Below are positions 31,660 through 41,999 of a DNA stretch of 64,000 bases, one piece after another. Both the position numbers and the translations under genes were made by a program. Source of the stretch: Nematopogon swammerdamellus. Its lineage: Eukaryota; Arthropoda; Insecta; Lepidoptera; Adelidae. Below the pieces are notes generated by a model. The model worked only from the letters and a program-made list of their open reading frames with translations. It did no database searches and was not told the DNA's origin. The number at the start of each line of letters is the position of its first letter. Position 1 is the stretch's first letter. The DNA lies in assembly GCA_946902875.1 (NCBI GenBank), contig OX336354.1:8095247-8159246 (forward strand). Reading direction: 5' to 3'.

Positions 31660-31975
31660 GGCAGTGTCAAGCCAGTGCGAAGTAGCAACGCGCAAGCGCG
31701 ACATGTGGCCACCCATAAGTTGTCTTACGACGCCCATGGACATTCAGTCGCATGCGGGGGATGGAAATGCCATGCCGGCCTGACAAGTGCCTATTTGGGG
31801 CTCTTTTGAAGGACCCGAGACTATTTGGGGAGAAATATGTGGGCAGAAAGAGCGTTCCAGAGTTTACCGTTTCTATGGAAGAAGGATCTGCAGAACCGAT
31901 TGGTACGCATCCGCGGTAAGTCCAGCGTGTAGGGATGCAATCCCTGCCCAGTGAGCCATATGTCTGCCTTGTCAC
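31660..31975 (-). pseudogene. Family J non-LTR ORF2 C-terminus and 3' end
   Basis: Read on the minus strand from about 31955: GRDCIPTRWTYRGC (expected GLHPYTLDLPRMRT after frame correction), then TVNSGTLFLPTYFSP (expected WNxLPxxxFPP), then LGSFKRAPNRHLSGRHGIS. The FPP..SFK..VNRxL ending is typical of the last residues of non-LTR ORF2 proteins. Frame changes are needed between blocks, so it is decayed. The same family is at 32247, 33490 and 33895. Confidence 0.65.
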
Positions 31976-32246
31976 TTTTTTTACTTTATTTATCAAAGCA
32001 AGATTAATTTTCAAATACATTCATTATATTTCCATAATCTTTGAACTAATTAACCAGAATCGTATGACGTAGAACCACTTCGCATCACTGCAACCAGAAA
32101 GCGAACAATCGCTAGAATACTGTACTCGAATAATCAAGCCGTCTAGCAGAACCGAATTATAAAGCCGCTGTGAATTTCATCACGTCACGCTGAAGGACCC
32201 GGTGTTAGTTGCTTTATGTCGATTTCTATCGTGTTTCATTCAGGCG

Positions 32247-32408
32247 ATTCGATCTAGAACCACTGCAACTTCGTAGGGTTGTCGGCTCCCTAAGTGTGTT
32301 CTATCGCTTATTCCATGGGGACTGCTCGGAGGAGCTGTTTAACGCTATTCCGCCGTCCCCTTTCCACCTCCGCACCAAGCGCACCGGGCAGGGATTGCAT
32401 CCCTATAC
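32247..32408 (+). pseudogene. Family J ORF2 C-terminal part, upstream half
   Basis: LEPLQLRRVVGSLSVFYRLF, HGDCSEELFNAIPPSPFHLR and TGQGLHPYT match the conserved RRDVASLCVFYRLYHGECSEEL region of insect non-LTR ORF2 C-termini. At 32408 the frame breaks into an RTE 3' end. The expected continuation (CTGGACTTACCGCGGATGCG) resumes at 32499. Confidence 0.75.
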
Positions 32409-32502
32409 GAAGCCGGGAAGACTGGAGGAAAATTGGAGAGGGTATGTCCAGCAGTGGACGCTTACCCGCTGACTGACTGATTGACTGACTGACTGACGCT
32501 GG
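32409..32502 (+). mobile_element. 5'-truncated RTE copy inserted in family J
   Basis: GAAGACTGGAGGAAAATTGG AGAGG encodes EDWRKIGEGYVQQWTLTR plus TGA (32470-32472), the same words as the end of the RTE copy at 12131. A (TGAC)n tail to 32497 follows. The host sequence is split between CATCCCTATAC and GCTGGACTTACC, which are adjacent in the uninterrupted minus-strand copy at about 31925-31945 (GTCCAGCGTGTAGGGATGCA). Confidence 0.8.
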
Positions 32503-32755
32503 ACTTACCGCGGATGCGTACCAATATTATAATACCAATATAATTTGCAGATATCTCCTCTACAGAACCGGTAAAGTCTAGAATGTTCTCCTGCCCATAT
32601 GGTTCCCCCCAAGTACCGTCTCGGGTCCTTTAAAAGGGGCGTTAATAGGCACCTGTCAGGCCACCATGGCATTCGCAAACCTCGCGTACGACCGAATGTC
32701 CATAGGCTACTTGTGGCTCGGCCCAACATGGCGCGCTTTCAATAAAAAAAAACGG
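32503..32755 (+). pseudogene. Family J, downstream half and 3' tail
   Basis: GGACTTACCGCGGATGCGTA, CAGAACCGGTAAAGTCTAGA, TTCCCCCCAAGTACCGTCTC, GGCACCTGTCAGGCCACC and GAATGTCCATAGG, ending in CGCGCTTTCAATAAAAAAAA. The polyadenylation-like AATAAA and A-run mark the 3' end of the retroelement. Confidence 0.65.
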
Positions 32756-33485
32756 TCAAGCGAGACCAACTTGCGTGGACAGGGTTCCGTACCACTCCGT
32801 TTTCCGTGAGAACTTTAAGACTTAAGATGTTCGCTTAGGTTTTCCTGTAAACTACAAGAGAGGCCCTATATTGCCATTTTTTTTTTCGAAATTTTAGTTT
32901 CGTAGTACTCAGTAGTTTCGGAGATAAGGGGGGATTGTAGATTTTTGTATATTTTCTTTAATATTATTTTATAGTATGCATTTTAAAATTTAAAGAAATA
33001 CATATATTCCTTCCATTCCGGCGGAAGAAAAGATATGGTCTCCGCGCGGAGACTACAGAAGCCGGCAGGTAAACTTTGCATTGCACAGACCAAGAAGCGT
33101 ATATGATGCATTGTTGACATTTCCCACTTTACCCAATCGTGGAAATAGCAGCGGTCGCATCGGTTCGCTTCCTCTACCATGTAGGTACCGGTCTGTAAAG
33201 ACACTTCAAAATAGCGCATGTTCCGCTCTCCTTGCGCAGCCGGTCGAGGCTAATGGTTGGGCGCTCAAAAGCGCGGGTGCTAGTGCAAATTTGTTAGTTC
33301 GAGGGGGTTTTTGAACGTGAAGTGGAAACGGCGAGGGTTGCGGTCCAGTGTAGTCCAGCGATTTCCATCACAAATTTACGGCATTTGAAATAACCGCAGC
33401 GTTCCGGCTCCGTGCGCTGCTGTAATGATTAAAGCGAGCTTGTGGAAGAATAATTTTGGCTTAATTTTCGGGGAGTAAAATGTTT
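32756..33485. other. No recognised gene; short repeat at the start
   Basis: AACGGTCAAGCGAGACCAAC, TTGCGTGGACAGGGTTCCGT (32757-32800) resembles a variant of the family A head. The rest, including a moderately GC-rich 33040-33330 segment, has no motif. Confidence 0.35.
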
Positions 33486-33489
33486 ACCT

Positions 33490-33690
33490 TTACAGAACCG
33501 GTAAACTCTGGAACGCTCTCCCTGCTAATATATTTCCCCCCAAGTACAGTCTCGGGTCCTTCAAGAGTAAATGGGCACTGTCAGGCCGGCATGGCATTCG
33601 CAACCCCCGAATACGACCGAATGTCCATGGGCGCCGTTACACACCTCATGGGTGCCTCGGCGCCAACTGTCGTGCTTACAATAAAAAAGA
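33490..33690 (+). repeat. Family J 3' end, copy
   Basis: CAGAACCGGTAAACTCTGGAAC, CAAGTACAGTCTCGGGTCCT, CACTGTCAGGCCGGCATGGC, GAATACGACCGAATGTCCAT and GCCAACTGTCGTGCTTACAATAAAAAAG. A 5'-truncated copy of the same family. Confidence 0.7.
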
Positions 33691-33894
33691 AATTACAAAA
33701 AAAATTATTAATACAGGTACATATTTTTTATTTATTTATTGGGTTAAACTTATGTACAGTACTATTACATAGAATTTAAACATACAAATTATACTCAGTA
33801 AACACTAATTAAGTTTACACGATTTTACTTTGGTAGATAAAGCAACACACGAAAACATAACATATTTACATATATAGAAATGAAATTTTTCTTT

Positions 33895-34085
33895 CACAGA
33901 CTTTCCTCCACAGAACTCGTAAACTCTAGAACGCTCTCCGTGACCACATATTTCCTCCCAAGTATAGTCTCGGGTCCTTTGAAGACAGAGAGGCGAAAAT
34001 AGGCACCTTGTCAGGCCGGCATGACATTCGCAACCCACGCGTACTACCGGAAGTCAATGGACGTCGTTAGTCTACGCTGGTTTTC
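33895..34085 (+). repeat. Family J 3' end, copy
   Basis: CACAGAACTCGTAAACTCTA, CAAGTATAGTCTCGGGTCCT, CTTGTCAGGCCGGCATGACA and ACTACCGGAAGTCAATGGAC. Shorter and more diverged than 33490-33690; the 3' tail is lost. Confidence 0.6.
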
Positions 34086-34185
34086 AGTTGGTTCCTTTTA
34101 CATACTACGTGTGAGAGACAAAACATTTAATATAGAACCAATTAATACAATCCAATTCATCCGATATAAAGGAATCAGGTATGTA

Positions 34186-34309
34186 TAGCTGAGTCAGAGG
34201 GACCAGAGCACGTGCTCGAACCAGTCAGTATTACCTTCGAGAAGGTGTCATACCGGAGACTTCCTTTTGAACTGCTGGCTACATAGAACTAGACTAGATA
34301 CAATTACAA
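34186..34309 (+). repeat. Family F repeat, left part
   Basis: GAGTCAGAGGGACCAGAGCA, CGTGCTCGAACC, GTCATACCGGAGACTTCCTT and TTGAACTGCTGGCTACATAG match 55748-55860. The family is cut at about 34310 by another element and continues at 34808. Confidence 0.6.
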
Positions 34310-34787
34310 ATTTAAAAAACCCCCGACCCTTAAAGTCAAAAATCATTTCCGTTTACTCACTTAAAGGAGTCGGTGGACCGTTAAGTACATTTCCGCGCAG
34401 CTCTGAGTTTTTATATTTTTTATTTACTTAGCGGTCCCCCGAGTCCTTTAAGTAAGTAAACGGTAATTATTTTTTACTTTTAAGGGTCGCGGGTTTTTTT
34501 TAATTTGTAATTTAACTTTTATTTCAAGCTTTTAAAAAAACACTGCATGCAAATCAGACTTTTTAAGATAATTAATTTTTTTATTACTTAATTAATTAAT
34601 TGATTATAAACATAACTAAGAACTATCCCGATTAAACAAGCTTCCTAATAAAAAAAAACACGCGTCCGAATCGGTCCCTCCGTTTGGGAGCTACGATGCC
34701 ACAGGCAGACACACACACACACACACACACGTACACGTAAAACTTATAACACCCCTCCGTTTTTTGCGTCGGGGGTTAAAAATAAAG
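34310..34787 (-). mobile_element. Insertion bounded by CCCCCGAC / GTCGGGGG ends
   Basis: The left end reads TTTAAAAAACCCCCGACCCT and the right end GCGTCGGGGGTTAAAAATAA. On the minus strand it begins TTTTTAACCCCCGACGCAAA and passes GGGGTGTTATAAG, a (GT)n run (34709-34730), TGCCTGTGGCATCGTAGCTC and CCAAACGG, a sequence I know as a common lepidopteran repeat. Its last ~190 bp (34310-34500) form an internal inverted repeat: AAGTCAAAAATCATTTCCGT and TTACTCACTTAAAGGAGTCG pair with CCGAGTCCTTTAAGTAAGTA and ACGGTAATTATTTTTTACTT. Confidence 0.65.
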
Positions 34788-34807
34788 TCTAGGTTGCTAT
34801 GCGGCCA

Positions 34808-34960
34808 GCGTTGCGTCCAGCGCGGTGGTACCAACACAGACGGTTACAATTTGAGCCAACCACCTAGTAAGGGGCAAGGGAACCTACAGTTTTACACCGG
34901 TTCCGAACGCCGAAGCAGCGTACATGAATACGTAAATTATTGTTCACGTAAATATCCAGC
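34808..34960 (+). repeat. Family F repeat, right part
   Basis: GCGCGGTGGTACCAACACAG, GGTTACAATTTGAGCC, GGGGCAAGGGAACCTACAGT, TTTACACCGGTTCCGAACGC and GCAGCGTACATGAATACG continue the order seen uninterrupted at 55870-55990. Confidence 0.6.
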
Positions 34961-35189
34961 TTTAGATCGAGCGGAGCCGCAGGCGCAAGCGATCTAGATG
35001 TAACATCTTAAATCTCGCAGCGTTGTTCGCTTCGCGTTACAGGCTCGTTAGGTAAAGAGTAATCGCTTCACACAGTAATTACCCTCAGGCATATTCGTGA
35101 TATTAGTATCCAGCCATTAGTAGACATTCGCGAAAATACATGAGAGATGGAGAGCTAAACGTACGGTTTTGTATATGTGTACATTATGT

Positions 35190-35625
35190 ACTAGCTGTTG
35201 CCCGCGGCTTCGCTCGCGTGAAATTTGTTCTTAAAAAGAAGAAGGTAAGTAAGCCCTCTACCGTACCTTTATTTTGGCGCGCGGAACAATTCGGTTTGTA
35301 TGAGAGCCACATCTTAGCGTAACCTGAACTGTACCCTAATCACGAGATTTAACCTACTACGCTACGCCGTGTTCTCCGCATCATTATGTATGGAGAAACG
35401 GAGCAGCGCCTCTAGTGCTAGATTTGGGAACTTCGTTTCTCCATACAAAATGATGCGGAGAACACGGCGTAGCGTGTTAGGTTAAATCTCGTGATTAGGG
35501 TACTGATCCTGTGTCTCGTATAGCTAAATGTGCTTGTACTAAGTTTCATCGAATTCGGATGATCGGTTTAAGAGTTATGGAGGAACATACATACATACAT
35601 GCGTACAGAAAATATTTCTAAAAAT
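35190..35625 (+). repeat. Family G SINE-like repeat, split by a MITE
   Basis: CTAGCTGTTGCCCGCGGCTT, CGCTCGCGTGAAATTTG; then, after the MITE, CTAAGTTTCATCGAATTCGG, ATGATCGGTTTAAGAGTTAT, GGAGGAACATACATACATAC. This head and tail combination, with a CATA-type tail, is familiar from lepidopteran genomes. A second copy is at 35855. Confidence 0.6.
35332..35502. mobile_element. 171 bp MITE with ~69 bp inverted ends
   Basis: TACCCTAATCACGAGATTTA, ACCTACTACGCTACGCCGTG, TTCTCCGCATCATTATGTAT, GGAGAAACG (35332-35400) pair with 35434-35502 at nearly every base. CTG flanks both sides (35329-35331, 35503-35505), a likely 3 bp target duplication. It is inserted inside the family G repeat. Confidence 0.88.
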
Positions 35626-35854
35626 CGTCAATTTAGTTTTAGTGTCATACATAGAGTCTACAAACGCAGTATCTCATAAAACAAAGTAACATACTCCATG
35701 ACCATCCCTTACAGATTTATTATTAGTATTGATGATAAGCATGCTTGACATAATATAAAGAGGAGGTAGAAATATGGAGCCTTATTTCACACGCTAGCTA
35801 GCAGAGCGCTTTTCAGTACACAATATTGGTTGTAGAATAGATAAGACTACCTTT

Positions 35855-36110
35855 TGCCCGCGGCTTCGCTCGCGGTAGACTCGGTTTAATTATTACGGTT
35901 TAAATTGGACCCTAAATTCCGTTCATACTATACTTTCTTTGATGCTGCTCAGCCTTATTGTTATTTAGCGTGATGGTATTATAGCCTATAATGAACTCAG
36001 CCTCAAGAATCACTCTTACATTGGTGCTAAGGGCATCAAAATCAGTTTAGTGGTTCCTAAGTTTACCTCAAACATACACACAGACAGGCGTTCCCTTTTA
36101 TAAGAAGTAG
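35855..36110 (+). repeat. Family G SINE-like repeat, second copy
   Basis: TTTTGCCCGCGGCTTCGCTCGC, AAATTGGACCCTAAATTCCG, AAAATCAGTTTAGTGGTTCC, TCAAACATACACACAGACAG. Diverged from 35190 but with the same order. Confidence 0.55.
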
Positions 36111-36284
36111 ATATAATACTACGAATAGAACTAATTAATACTACATTTCCTCCAAATAGGTTGACTGGAATAAATCAGTACTAGCTATTAAGTCCACCTT
36201 TGCGTGCTGTTGTTTTTTTCTTCTTCTCTCTGTGTGATGGTGTACTCATATTGACTTTCTTTATGTTTTCTTCAAGTATAAATT

Positions 36285-36365
36285 ACCCGAGTTCTAACTG
36301 CACAGCACCGATTACTCTGCTTATTATTATTATTGTCGGATACAGTGTGATTGTGTGCGTGCGTG
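36285..36365 (+). repeat. Family B 3' fragment
   Basis: GCACAGCACCGATTACTCTG, CTTATTATTATTATTGTCGG, ATACAGTGTG, then (GTGC)n. Corresponds to the last ~60 bp of 1622-1945. Confidence 0.45.
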
Positions 36366-37514
36366 CGTGTGATTCTCAATACTCATTTCCTTTCTGTCTC
36401 TGTCTCCATGTGTTTATTAGACAAATGGTTACATTTTATAAAAGTAACAAAGATTTTGTTTGTTTGGTTTATTCATAACTCTAGTTTATTATATCTTAGA
36501 CTTATGAGACCTTAAACATATTGATGAGGCATAAAATATCAGCCTCCAACGCGGTTTCCGAGCATTGAGACGAAAATGGGGCCATGAATAAAACATGTGA
36601 GAACTAAAAGGGCCGTTTATTTGCACTGATAGAGGACGGGCATTTCAGACAACCTCAGCTCGTAGGCAATGCAGCAAGATATCGATTTTATGCTGGTATG
36701 AATCTCTAAAGACAACATAACAGTGGCAATGTGGTGGGTATATAATAACTTCATATAATTTCAAATTAAAATAATTCCCACTTTTGTCATGAATCGCTGA
36801 TCTGTCATAAATTTTGCAATAGGCAGTCTTTGGATGATGAGTAAAGGAGTAATTTAGAGATGATAGGTGATAGAGGATGCATGTTTAGGCAGTGGCAAAC
36901 ATCTATGCAAAGTAGACTAAGTGCACATTGAAAATATTTCCAGTGAAATTTGCCAGTTCTTCTTCGATGTCATAATCGAACTGGCGGAATGTTACAATGT
37001 AAATATGACAAATCTAAGCGCAGTGTATTGCCAAGAGATGATATATAAAGCATAACAACACAACAACGCCCTGAAAGTATGTAAGAAAGAAAGAAAGAAA
37101 AGGTTTGATTCGTCACAAAGATTCCAACAAGAGTGCAAACAGGGATGCTTTTTATTGACTATAATTTTATCAAAGAGTCTGACTACTATATTTCCCACTA
37201 GTAGTACTATTTCCCACCAAAGAACATTGACAATTGGATACACTTTGTATCTTTGGAATTTTAATATGACTTATTAAATTTCTTTGTAATACACTTTTAC
37301 TAACTGTTGTTGATTTGACTTCATTTATTTAAGTATCAAAATTGACGATGGCACACGAGATAAAGGTTATAATGTAAACAGGCAGAGTGGTCAGATTCTT
37401 AAGTAGTCATGTTTAAGCTGTAAACATTAATGTTCTTGTGAGCGGTAGTATGAGCTAATTATTTGTAAGTTACTATAATATAATACCTACTTATAAGATA
37501 CTATCACAACATTG
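36366..37514. other. No gene; partial family H relative at 36945-37010
   Basis: TTTGCCAGTTCTTCTTCGAT and ATCGAACTGGCGGAATGTT (36950-36990) match TTGTCAGTTCTTCTTCGCAT and CAGAACTGGCGGAATTTT at 37530-37575. An (AAAG)n run is at 37085-37100. The rest is not recognised. Confidence 0.35.
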
Positions 37515-37735
37515 TGACTTGCGAAGTTTGTTTGTCAGTTCTTCTTCGCATTGAATTCAGAACTGGCGGAATTTTCGACATGTGCAAGCGTAGGTTACCT
37601 ATGGATGAAATTATACAATAAACAAAACAATTTAACCAAATATAAACATATGACGAAGAGGTAGCCCACTCAGCTGAATCACTATGCAGACAGGGAAGAT
37701 CATTTTCAGTGGTTCCCCTTTCCAACTATCGACCA
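37515..37735 (-). repeat. Family H copy, minus strand
   Basis: On the minus strand: AAGGGGAACCACTGAAAATG, CAGCTGAGTGGGCTACCTCT and TCGTCATATGTTTATATTTG, ending at the AGAACTGACAAAC segment. Same family as 28120 and 43389. Confidence 0.55.
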
Positions 37736-39150
37736 ATTCCTTCATTTCAAAAATACGCAGACGTGTTATCGCGTTCCAGTCGAGGCCATGTAAAAAAGAA
37801 TTAAAGGCCGAAATGTACTTCTCGTTCTATTCATTTTGATGTAGAACAATCGGCAACTTAATTAAGACCACCTATCGCCGGTCGGCGTAAAGTGTTCTCT
37901 GAGCCGTGATCAATGACTAAGGCGGTCAACACACGCAGCGCCGCCCTTACCATAGGACTATGGGGGCAATTTTCGAAACATAAGTCTATATTGAGTTAAA
38001 TATACAGAAATTCTTGGAGTTTCATGGGGATTTTATTTCTGTATTGGGTTAACTTTGTAACACACTGCACTGCGGAGTTAGATCATTTTAATATTGAGAT
38101 AATTTACAAAATATTAAAATAAGAAATAGCGAAATATTGACATGTTAAAATGTCGTGGTAATTTAATAAATAGACAGGAGTTAAAGTACTCAAAAAGACA
38201 TCTTGAGATACCCCGATTTAGAAATAAGTTTATAGTCCTCGCTTAATGTTTAAATGAGACATCTTCCTTCAAATGTCAAAATTTTGAAATTATCTCTCCA
38301 TCGTAATAACACTTTCTGAAACAAATTAAACCTATCCTTTCTTAAAAAATTGCTATCTATTCATAGCATATACGATTATTTCCAAAATAATACATCCTAA
38401 AATATGTCATTTTAGAAATTATCTTTCTATCGTAATTTTCCTAAAAGGGAACAACTTAAAATAACATACTTTGAAAACTCGCTATCTATAAAAAATTTAA
38501 TTCAAAATGAGGTGAAGTATGAGGAAAGTCATAATAAGCAACACTTTTTCTGCTTAAATTGATGTAAATCATGTTTATTTTCATAAATAGCAAATACTTG
38601 AAAATGTGACATAATAAAGCTAAAACATTGATTATGCCAAAACAATTTTTTTAAGATGTCCCTTTAAGGAACAAACCAAGCGACATTTTGGCAGCAAATT
38701 TGACTAACGAAAAATTATATCCGTCTCTAATTCTTTTTTCTACTCTTATTATCTTCTTCTACATCTTCTTATTCAAGATTCCATAGGTGCTATAAGATTA
38801 CGACTAATTTCCACGAAGTAAGGCTTCGTGGAAATTATATTTATATAAATTTATATTTTGTAATAGTTATTTTAGTTAAAATTTATATCTGAATGTCTGT
38901 AAATTTACGTCTGTGTTTATATAAATATCTGCTGTTTTATATGTTGTAGCATTAAGTATAGTCAGCAATATAAAAAGGGAGTCTTCGGTATGACAACATA
39001 TTGTAGGTGTTATTGGCTGGGCGGTGCATGTGCCCTGGCTCAGCCTTTGACTCAGTCTTCCATAGTGGATTTTATAATAAAAAGGTTAGCACTATTGCTA
39101 ATAAACATATTTTATAGTTTTTTTTAATAAAATAAAAGGCCAACCTTACA
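37736..39150. other. No gene; ~130 bp diverged tandem duplication at 38270-38490
   Basis: AAATGTCAAAATTTTGAAATTATCTCTCCATCGTAAT (38272) is echoed by ATATGTCATTTTAGAAATTATCTTTCTATCGTAAT (38402), and TGCTATCTATTCATA by CGCTATCTATAAAAA. 37850-37970 is a more GC-balanced segment with no match in the window. Confidence 0.4.
38806..38836. repeat. Perfect 13 bp hairpin
   Basis: AATTTCCACGAAG and CTTCGTGGAAATT around a 5-base loop (TAAGG). Too small to assign. Confidence 0.75.
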
Positions 39151-39154
39151 ATGT

Positions 39155-39330
39155 TCGTCATCCACGACGGACGGAGTACTGACAGTTCTCTGTCAACCGT
39201 CGCGTCGCGCCCGCCGGCAGAGTGCTATGAAGATGGACCATTCGTTTGGACCGAAATGTCGACCCACATAGTTCGGAGAACGACCATGAGGAAAACCGCC
39301 AAAATTTTAATAAACATTATGAAACATACA
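39155..39330 (+). repeat. Relative of the 9973 MITE core
   Basis: GACGGACGGAGTACTGACAG, TTCTCTGTCAACCGTCGCG, GGCAGAGTGCTATGAAGATG and ACCGAAATGTCGACCCACATAGTTCG follow the order of 10085-10185. The inverted ends are not recognisable. Confidence 0.5.
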
Positions 39331-40250
39331 TTTAATAAAATTATGTTATTATGTTATTCCATACGGAAACAATAATAAAGTCTGGTTGATCATAGGCTGT
39401 GTCTGGTCCATTTTTTCTCTTTCTTCATTTCTATGTGTTCTAAATATATGTACTGTGTTATTTATACAAAAATAGGTATTCTCATTGTTATTAGATTCTT
39501 TAGAACACAATAGAATAGAAATACTTTCTTGCACACCAATAACGAAATAATACAAGAAAAAAACACAGATAATAATTTTTATACTTACATATAGAATAGT
39601 AAGAGAGAAAGAGGGATGACAATATCGCGCAAAGGCGGACGTATAATAAACTGGGAGTGGTATAAAGTTGTGTGTACGCCGTAAAGCCATTCAGCAATAT
39701 GTATTCGAGAATAGGTTCCGTGCCAATCAGCCGGCGTGTGTCTCCTGCCCAAATAACGTCCTCAAAAGAGATCAATGGCTGACCCTATCACATTGATTGC
39801 TTCCCAAATTGGGAGGTCGTCGGATCGCCTCTCGTTTAGGACACAAACACAGATAATTGAAAAACCTTTCACCTTTCCGGGCCTCACTTTCGACGGGAAA
39901 AAAAGGAATTCCGTCCAACTCGGTGATCGCTAGTTCAAGCTGTGTGCCAACGTGTTAAATTAATTATCATTTAATATGGGGATTAAAGGTTCTCGAATTT
40001 AATTAACACTTTGTGGGTTATATTGAGACCATGATTTTTTATAATATATATATATTTATTTATTCCGGGTGTTTTCGGTTTGGTCACGTTCCTGGATTAC
40101 ATGCTTCGTTCATTTAACTGTACAAGATACGTACGACTCTGTGTTCTGAGGTAAACATTATTAACACCCACCAAACATTTTAAGGAAACCTAACTATTTA
40201 CAAAATACACACATTAATGTATTTAATATATTCCCTACTTACATACGTAC
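39331..40250. other. No recognised gene
   Basis: AT-rich spacer. A 113-codon minus frame (39349-39690) and an overlapping 91-codon frame have no motif. Confidence 0.3.
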
Positions 40251-40254
40251 ATAC

Positions 40255-40585
40255 ATATCACACACGCTGAATCCCGACAATCGGGGTAAGCATAGTAATC
40301 GGTGTTGTGTTGCAAGAACTCTGGTAAATTACAGCACAACACCGACCACCACGTTTCGCTAAGTATTCGGACGAGATTCGATCGATCAAGCAGCAAGTAG
40401 GTACGAAGACCCACCTGCTGCATGACTCGGTGGAAGTACCGTGTCAAGGTGAGAGGTGGCGATCCCGTCGCCCTTTAGCACGGCATCTTGTCCTTATCCC
40501 TTAGTCGCCTTTTACGACATGCATGAGGAGAGATGCAGTGGGGATATTATTTTTAAGTACCGGCCCCACACGGTACCCCTATAAT
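40255..40585 (-). repeat. Repeat family B, full-length minus copy
   Basis: On the minus strand: GGGGCCGGTACTTAAAAATA, CTGCATCTCTCCTCATGCAT, GTCGTAAAAGGCGACTAAGG, CTTGACACGGTACTTCCACC, CATGCAGCAGGTGGGTCTTC, GTGGTCGGTGTTGTGCTGTA, CCCCGATTGTCGGGATTCAG, then a TGTATGTACG tail. Confidence 0.75.
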
Positions 40586-40589
40586 CCAA

Positions 40590-41316
40590 CGTCTGTCTAC
40601 ATGTAACGGATAAACTGGAAAACCACTGAACGGACTTAAAATGCCCATAAACTAAGTATAACTCAATTTTAGCCCAAAAACAAAATTTCCGCGAGCACAG
40701 CTGCAGGCATAAGTTATTAATTTATTATACACACAATATACCTAATCGTTCACTTTACATAAAGAAACAAGTAGGTATATAATATTAATAATATTAAGTT
40801 CACAATGTCGAAATCTTCATTTATCATTTAACGTGAATGGTTACATTAAGACTTCAATGTGGATAAAATACTGTCGCCCACATAGAAATAAACACCTCGA
40901 AACTTCATTTACCTACATTGCAATACGTTTTACCTTCTCACCAACAATTGATCGGCATGCACTCCATTTGGATCAGTCAGAAGCTGCGTGAGTGTAGAAG
41001 CGAGACAGAGATGTACTTGTAATTGTATCTTAGTTCGCTTTTATTTCACGTCTTGGACAAGCTGATGCCTCTTCTATGTAGTATGTGTATGTAGCGATCT
41101 CTAGCCACAGAATACGATAACAGAGTACAACGCTACGTCGCAACGAGGTCCAAGCCAACGCCGTAAGATGGCTCCTATCGACCGGTACTCCACCGCCATG
41201 TTCCTACATCTCCTTTGTGATGTTCTCTCGTCAATCTGACTATATATGATTCCTAAAACTAAAAGCATCGAGCAGTACATTATAGCAAGCGCGCAGCTAG
41301 ACACTTGGGAACTGGC
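40590..41316. other. No recognised gene
   Basis: Spacer with no repeat that I can match and no coding frame with a motif. Confidence 0.35.
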
Positions 41317-41560
41317 ATCTCTCCACAATACATCAAGCTGCAAGCCAATACAGTGGAAGACACAGAAAGTTGATATCTCTCCACAATAAATCAAGCTGCA
41401 AGCCAATACAGTGGAAGACACAGAAAGTTGATATCTCTCCACAATACATCAAGCTGCAAGCCAATACAGTGCGGAAGACACAGAAAGTTGATATCTCTCC
41501 ACAATAAATCAAGCTGCAAGCCAACACAGTGGAAGACAGAGAAAGCTGACATCTCACACA
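41317..41560 (+). repeat. 58 bp minisatellite, four units
   Basis: Units start at 41317, 41375, 41433 and 41493 (58, 58, 60, 58 bp): ATCTCTCCACAATACATCAA, GCTGCAAGCCAATACAGTGG, AAGACACAGAAAGTTGAT. Units 1 and 3 have ATACATC, units 2 and 4 ATAAATC, so the array is two copies of a two-unit block. Minus-strand frames giving WRDINFLCLPLYWLAA-like repeats are by-products. Confidence 0.92.
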
Positions 41561-41904
41561 CTTTTTTCTCGTCTTCTACATATTTATGTCTATGGTCGAG
41601 CAAATGTACAAAATGCCGAGTCGTTCGAGACTAAATTCTGGGAATCCGGCGCTTTTCAAACTGTCAAGAGGAATTCGAGTGTATCATTTGGAGATAAGGC
41701 AGGAAAATTAGGTGGGTGGAAATAACATGGTCTGAGGCGGTGGTATACTGCGCAGTGACGCGACACGAGCGGAGCCGGTGCGTGGTCAAATATTACGTAC
41801 AGTTTACAATAAAATTACGTTTGAAGCTATACAAACCAATGCTGTCAGTTGGATAATTTGTCACGTCTTTGCTTGCACCCCACGTAACCGAAAGTATCTA
41901 AATA
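41561..41904. other. No recognised feature
   Basis: Spacer; a GC-balanced GCAGTGACGCGACACGAGCG stretch at 41751 is not matched elsewhere. Confidence 0.35.
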
Positions 41905-41970
41905 CATACATACATACATATATAGCGTCACGCCTGTTTCCTGGTGGGGTAGGCAGAGACAACGGATCTA
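41905..41970 (+). repeat. Repeat family E with CATA run
   Basis: (CATA)n, then TAGCGTCACGCCTGTTTCCT and GGTGGGGTAGGCAGAGACAA; matches 2510-2590. Confidence 0.5.
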
Positions 41971-41999
41971 AATACTTACTGAATAATGCGGATTTTTCT

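Noticed and set aside
41101..41603. Minus-strand frames with repeated WRDINFLCLPLYWLAA-like peptide
   Set aside because: By-product of the 58 bp minisatellite; the peptide changes frame with the 60 bp unit.
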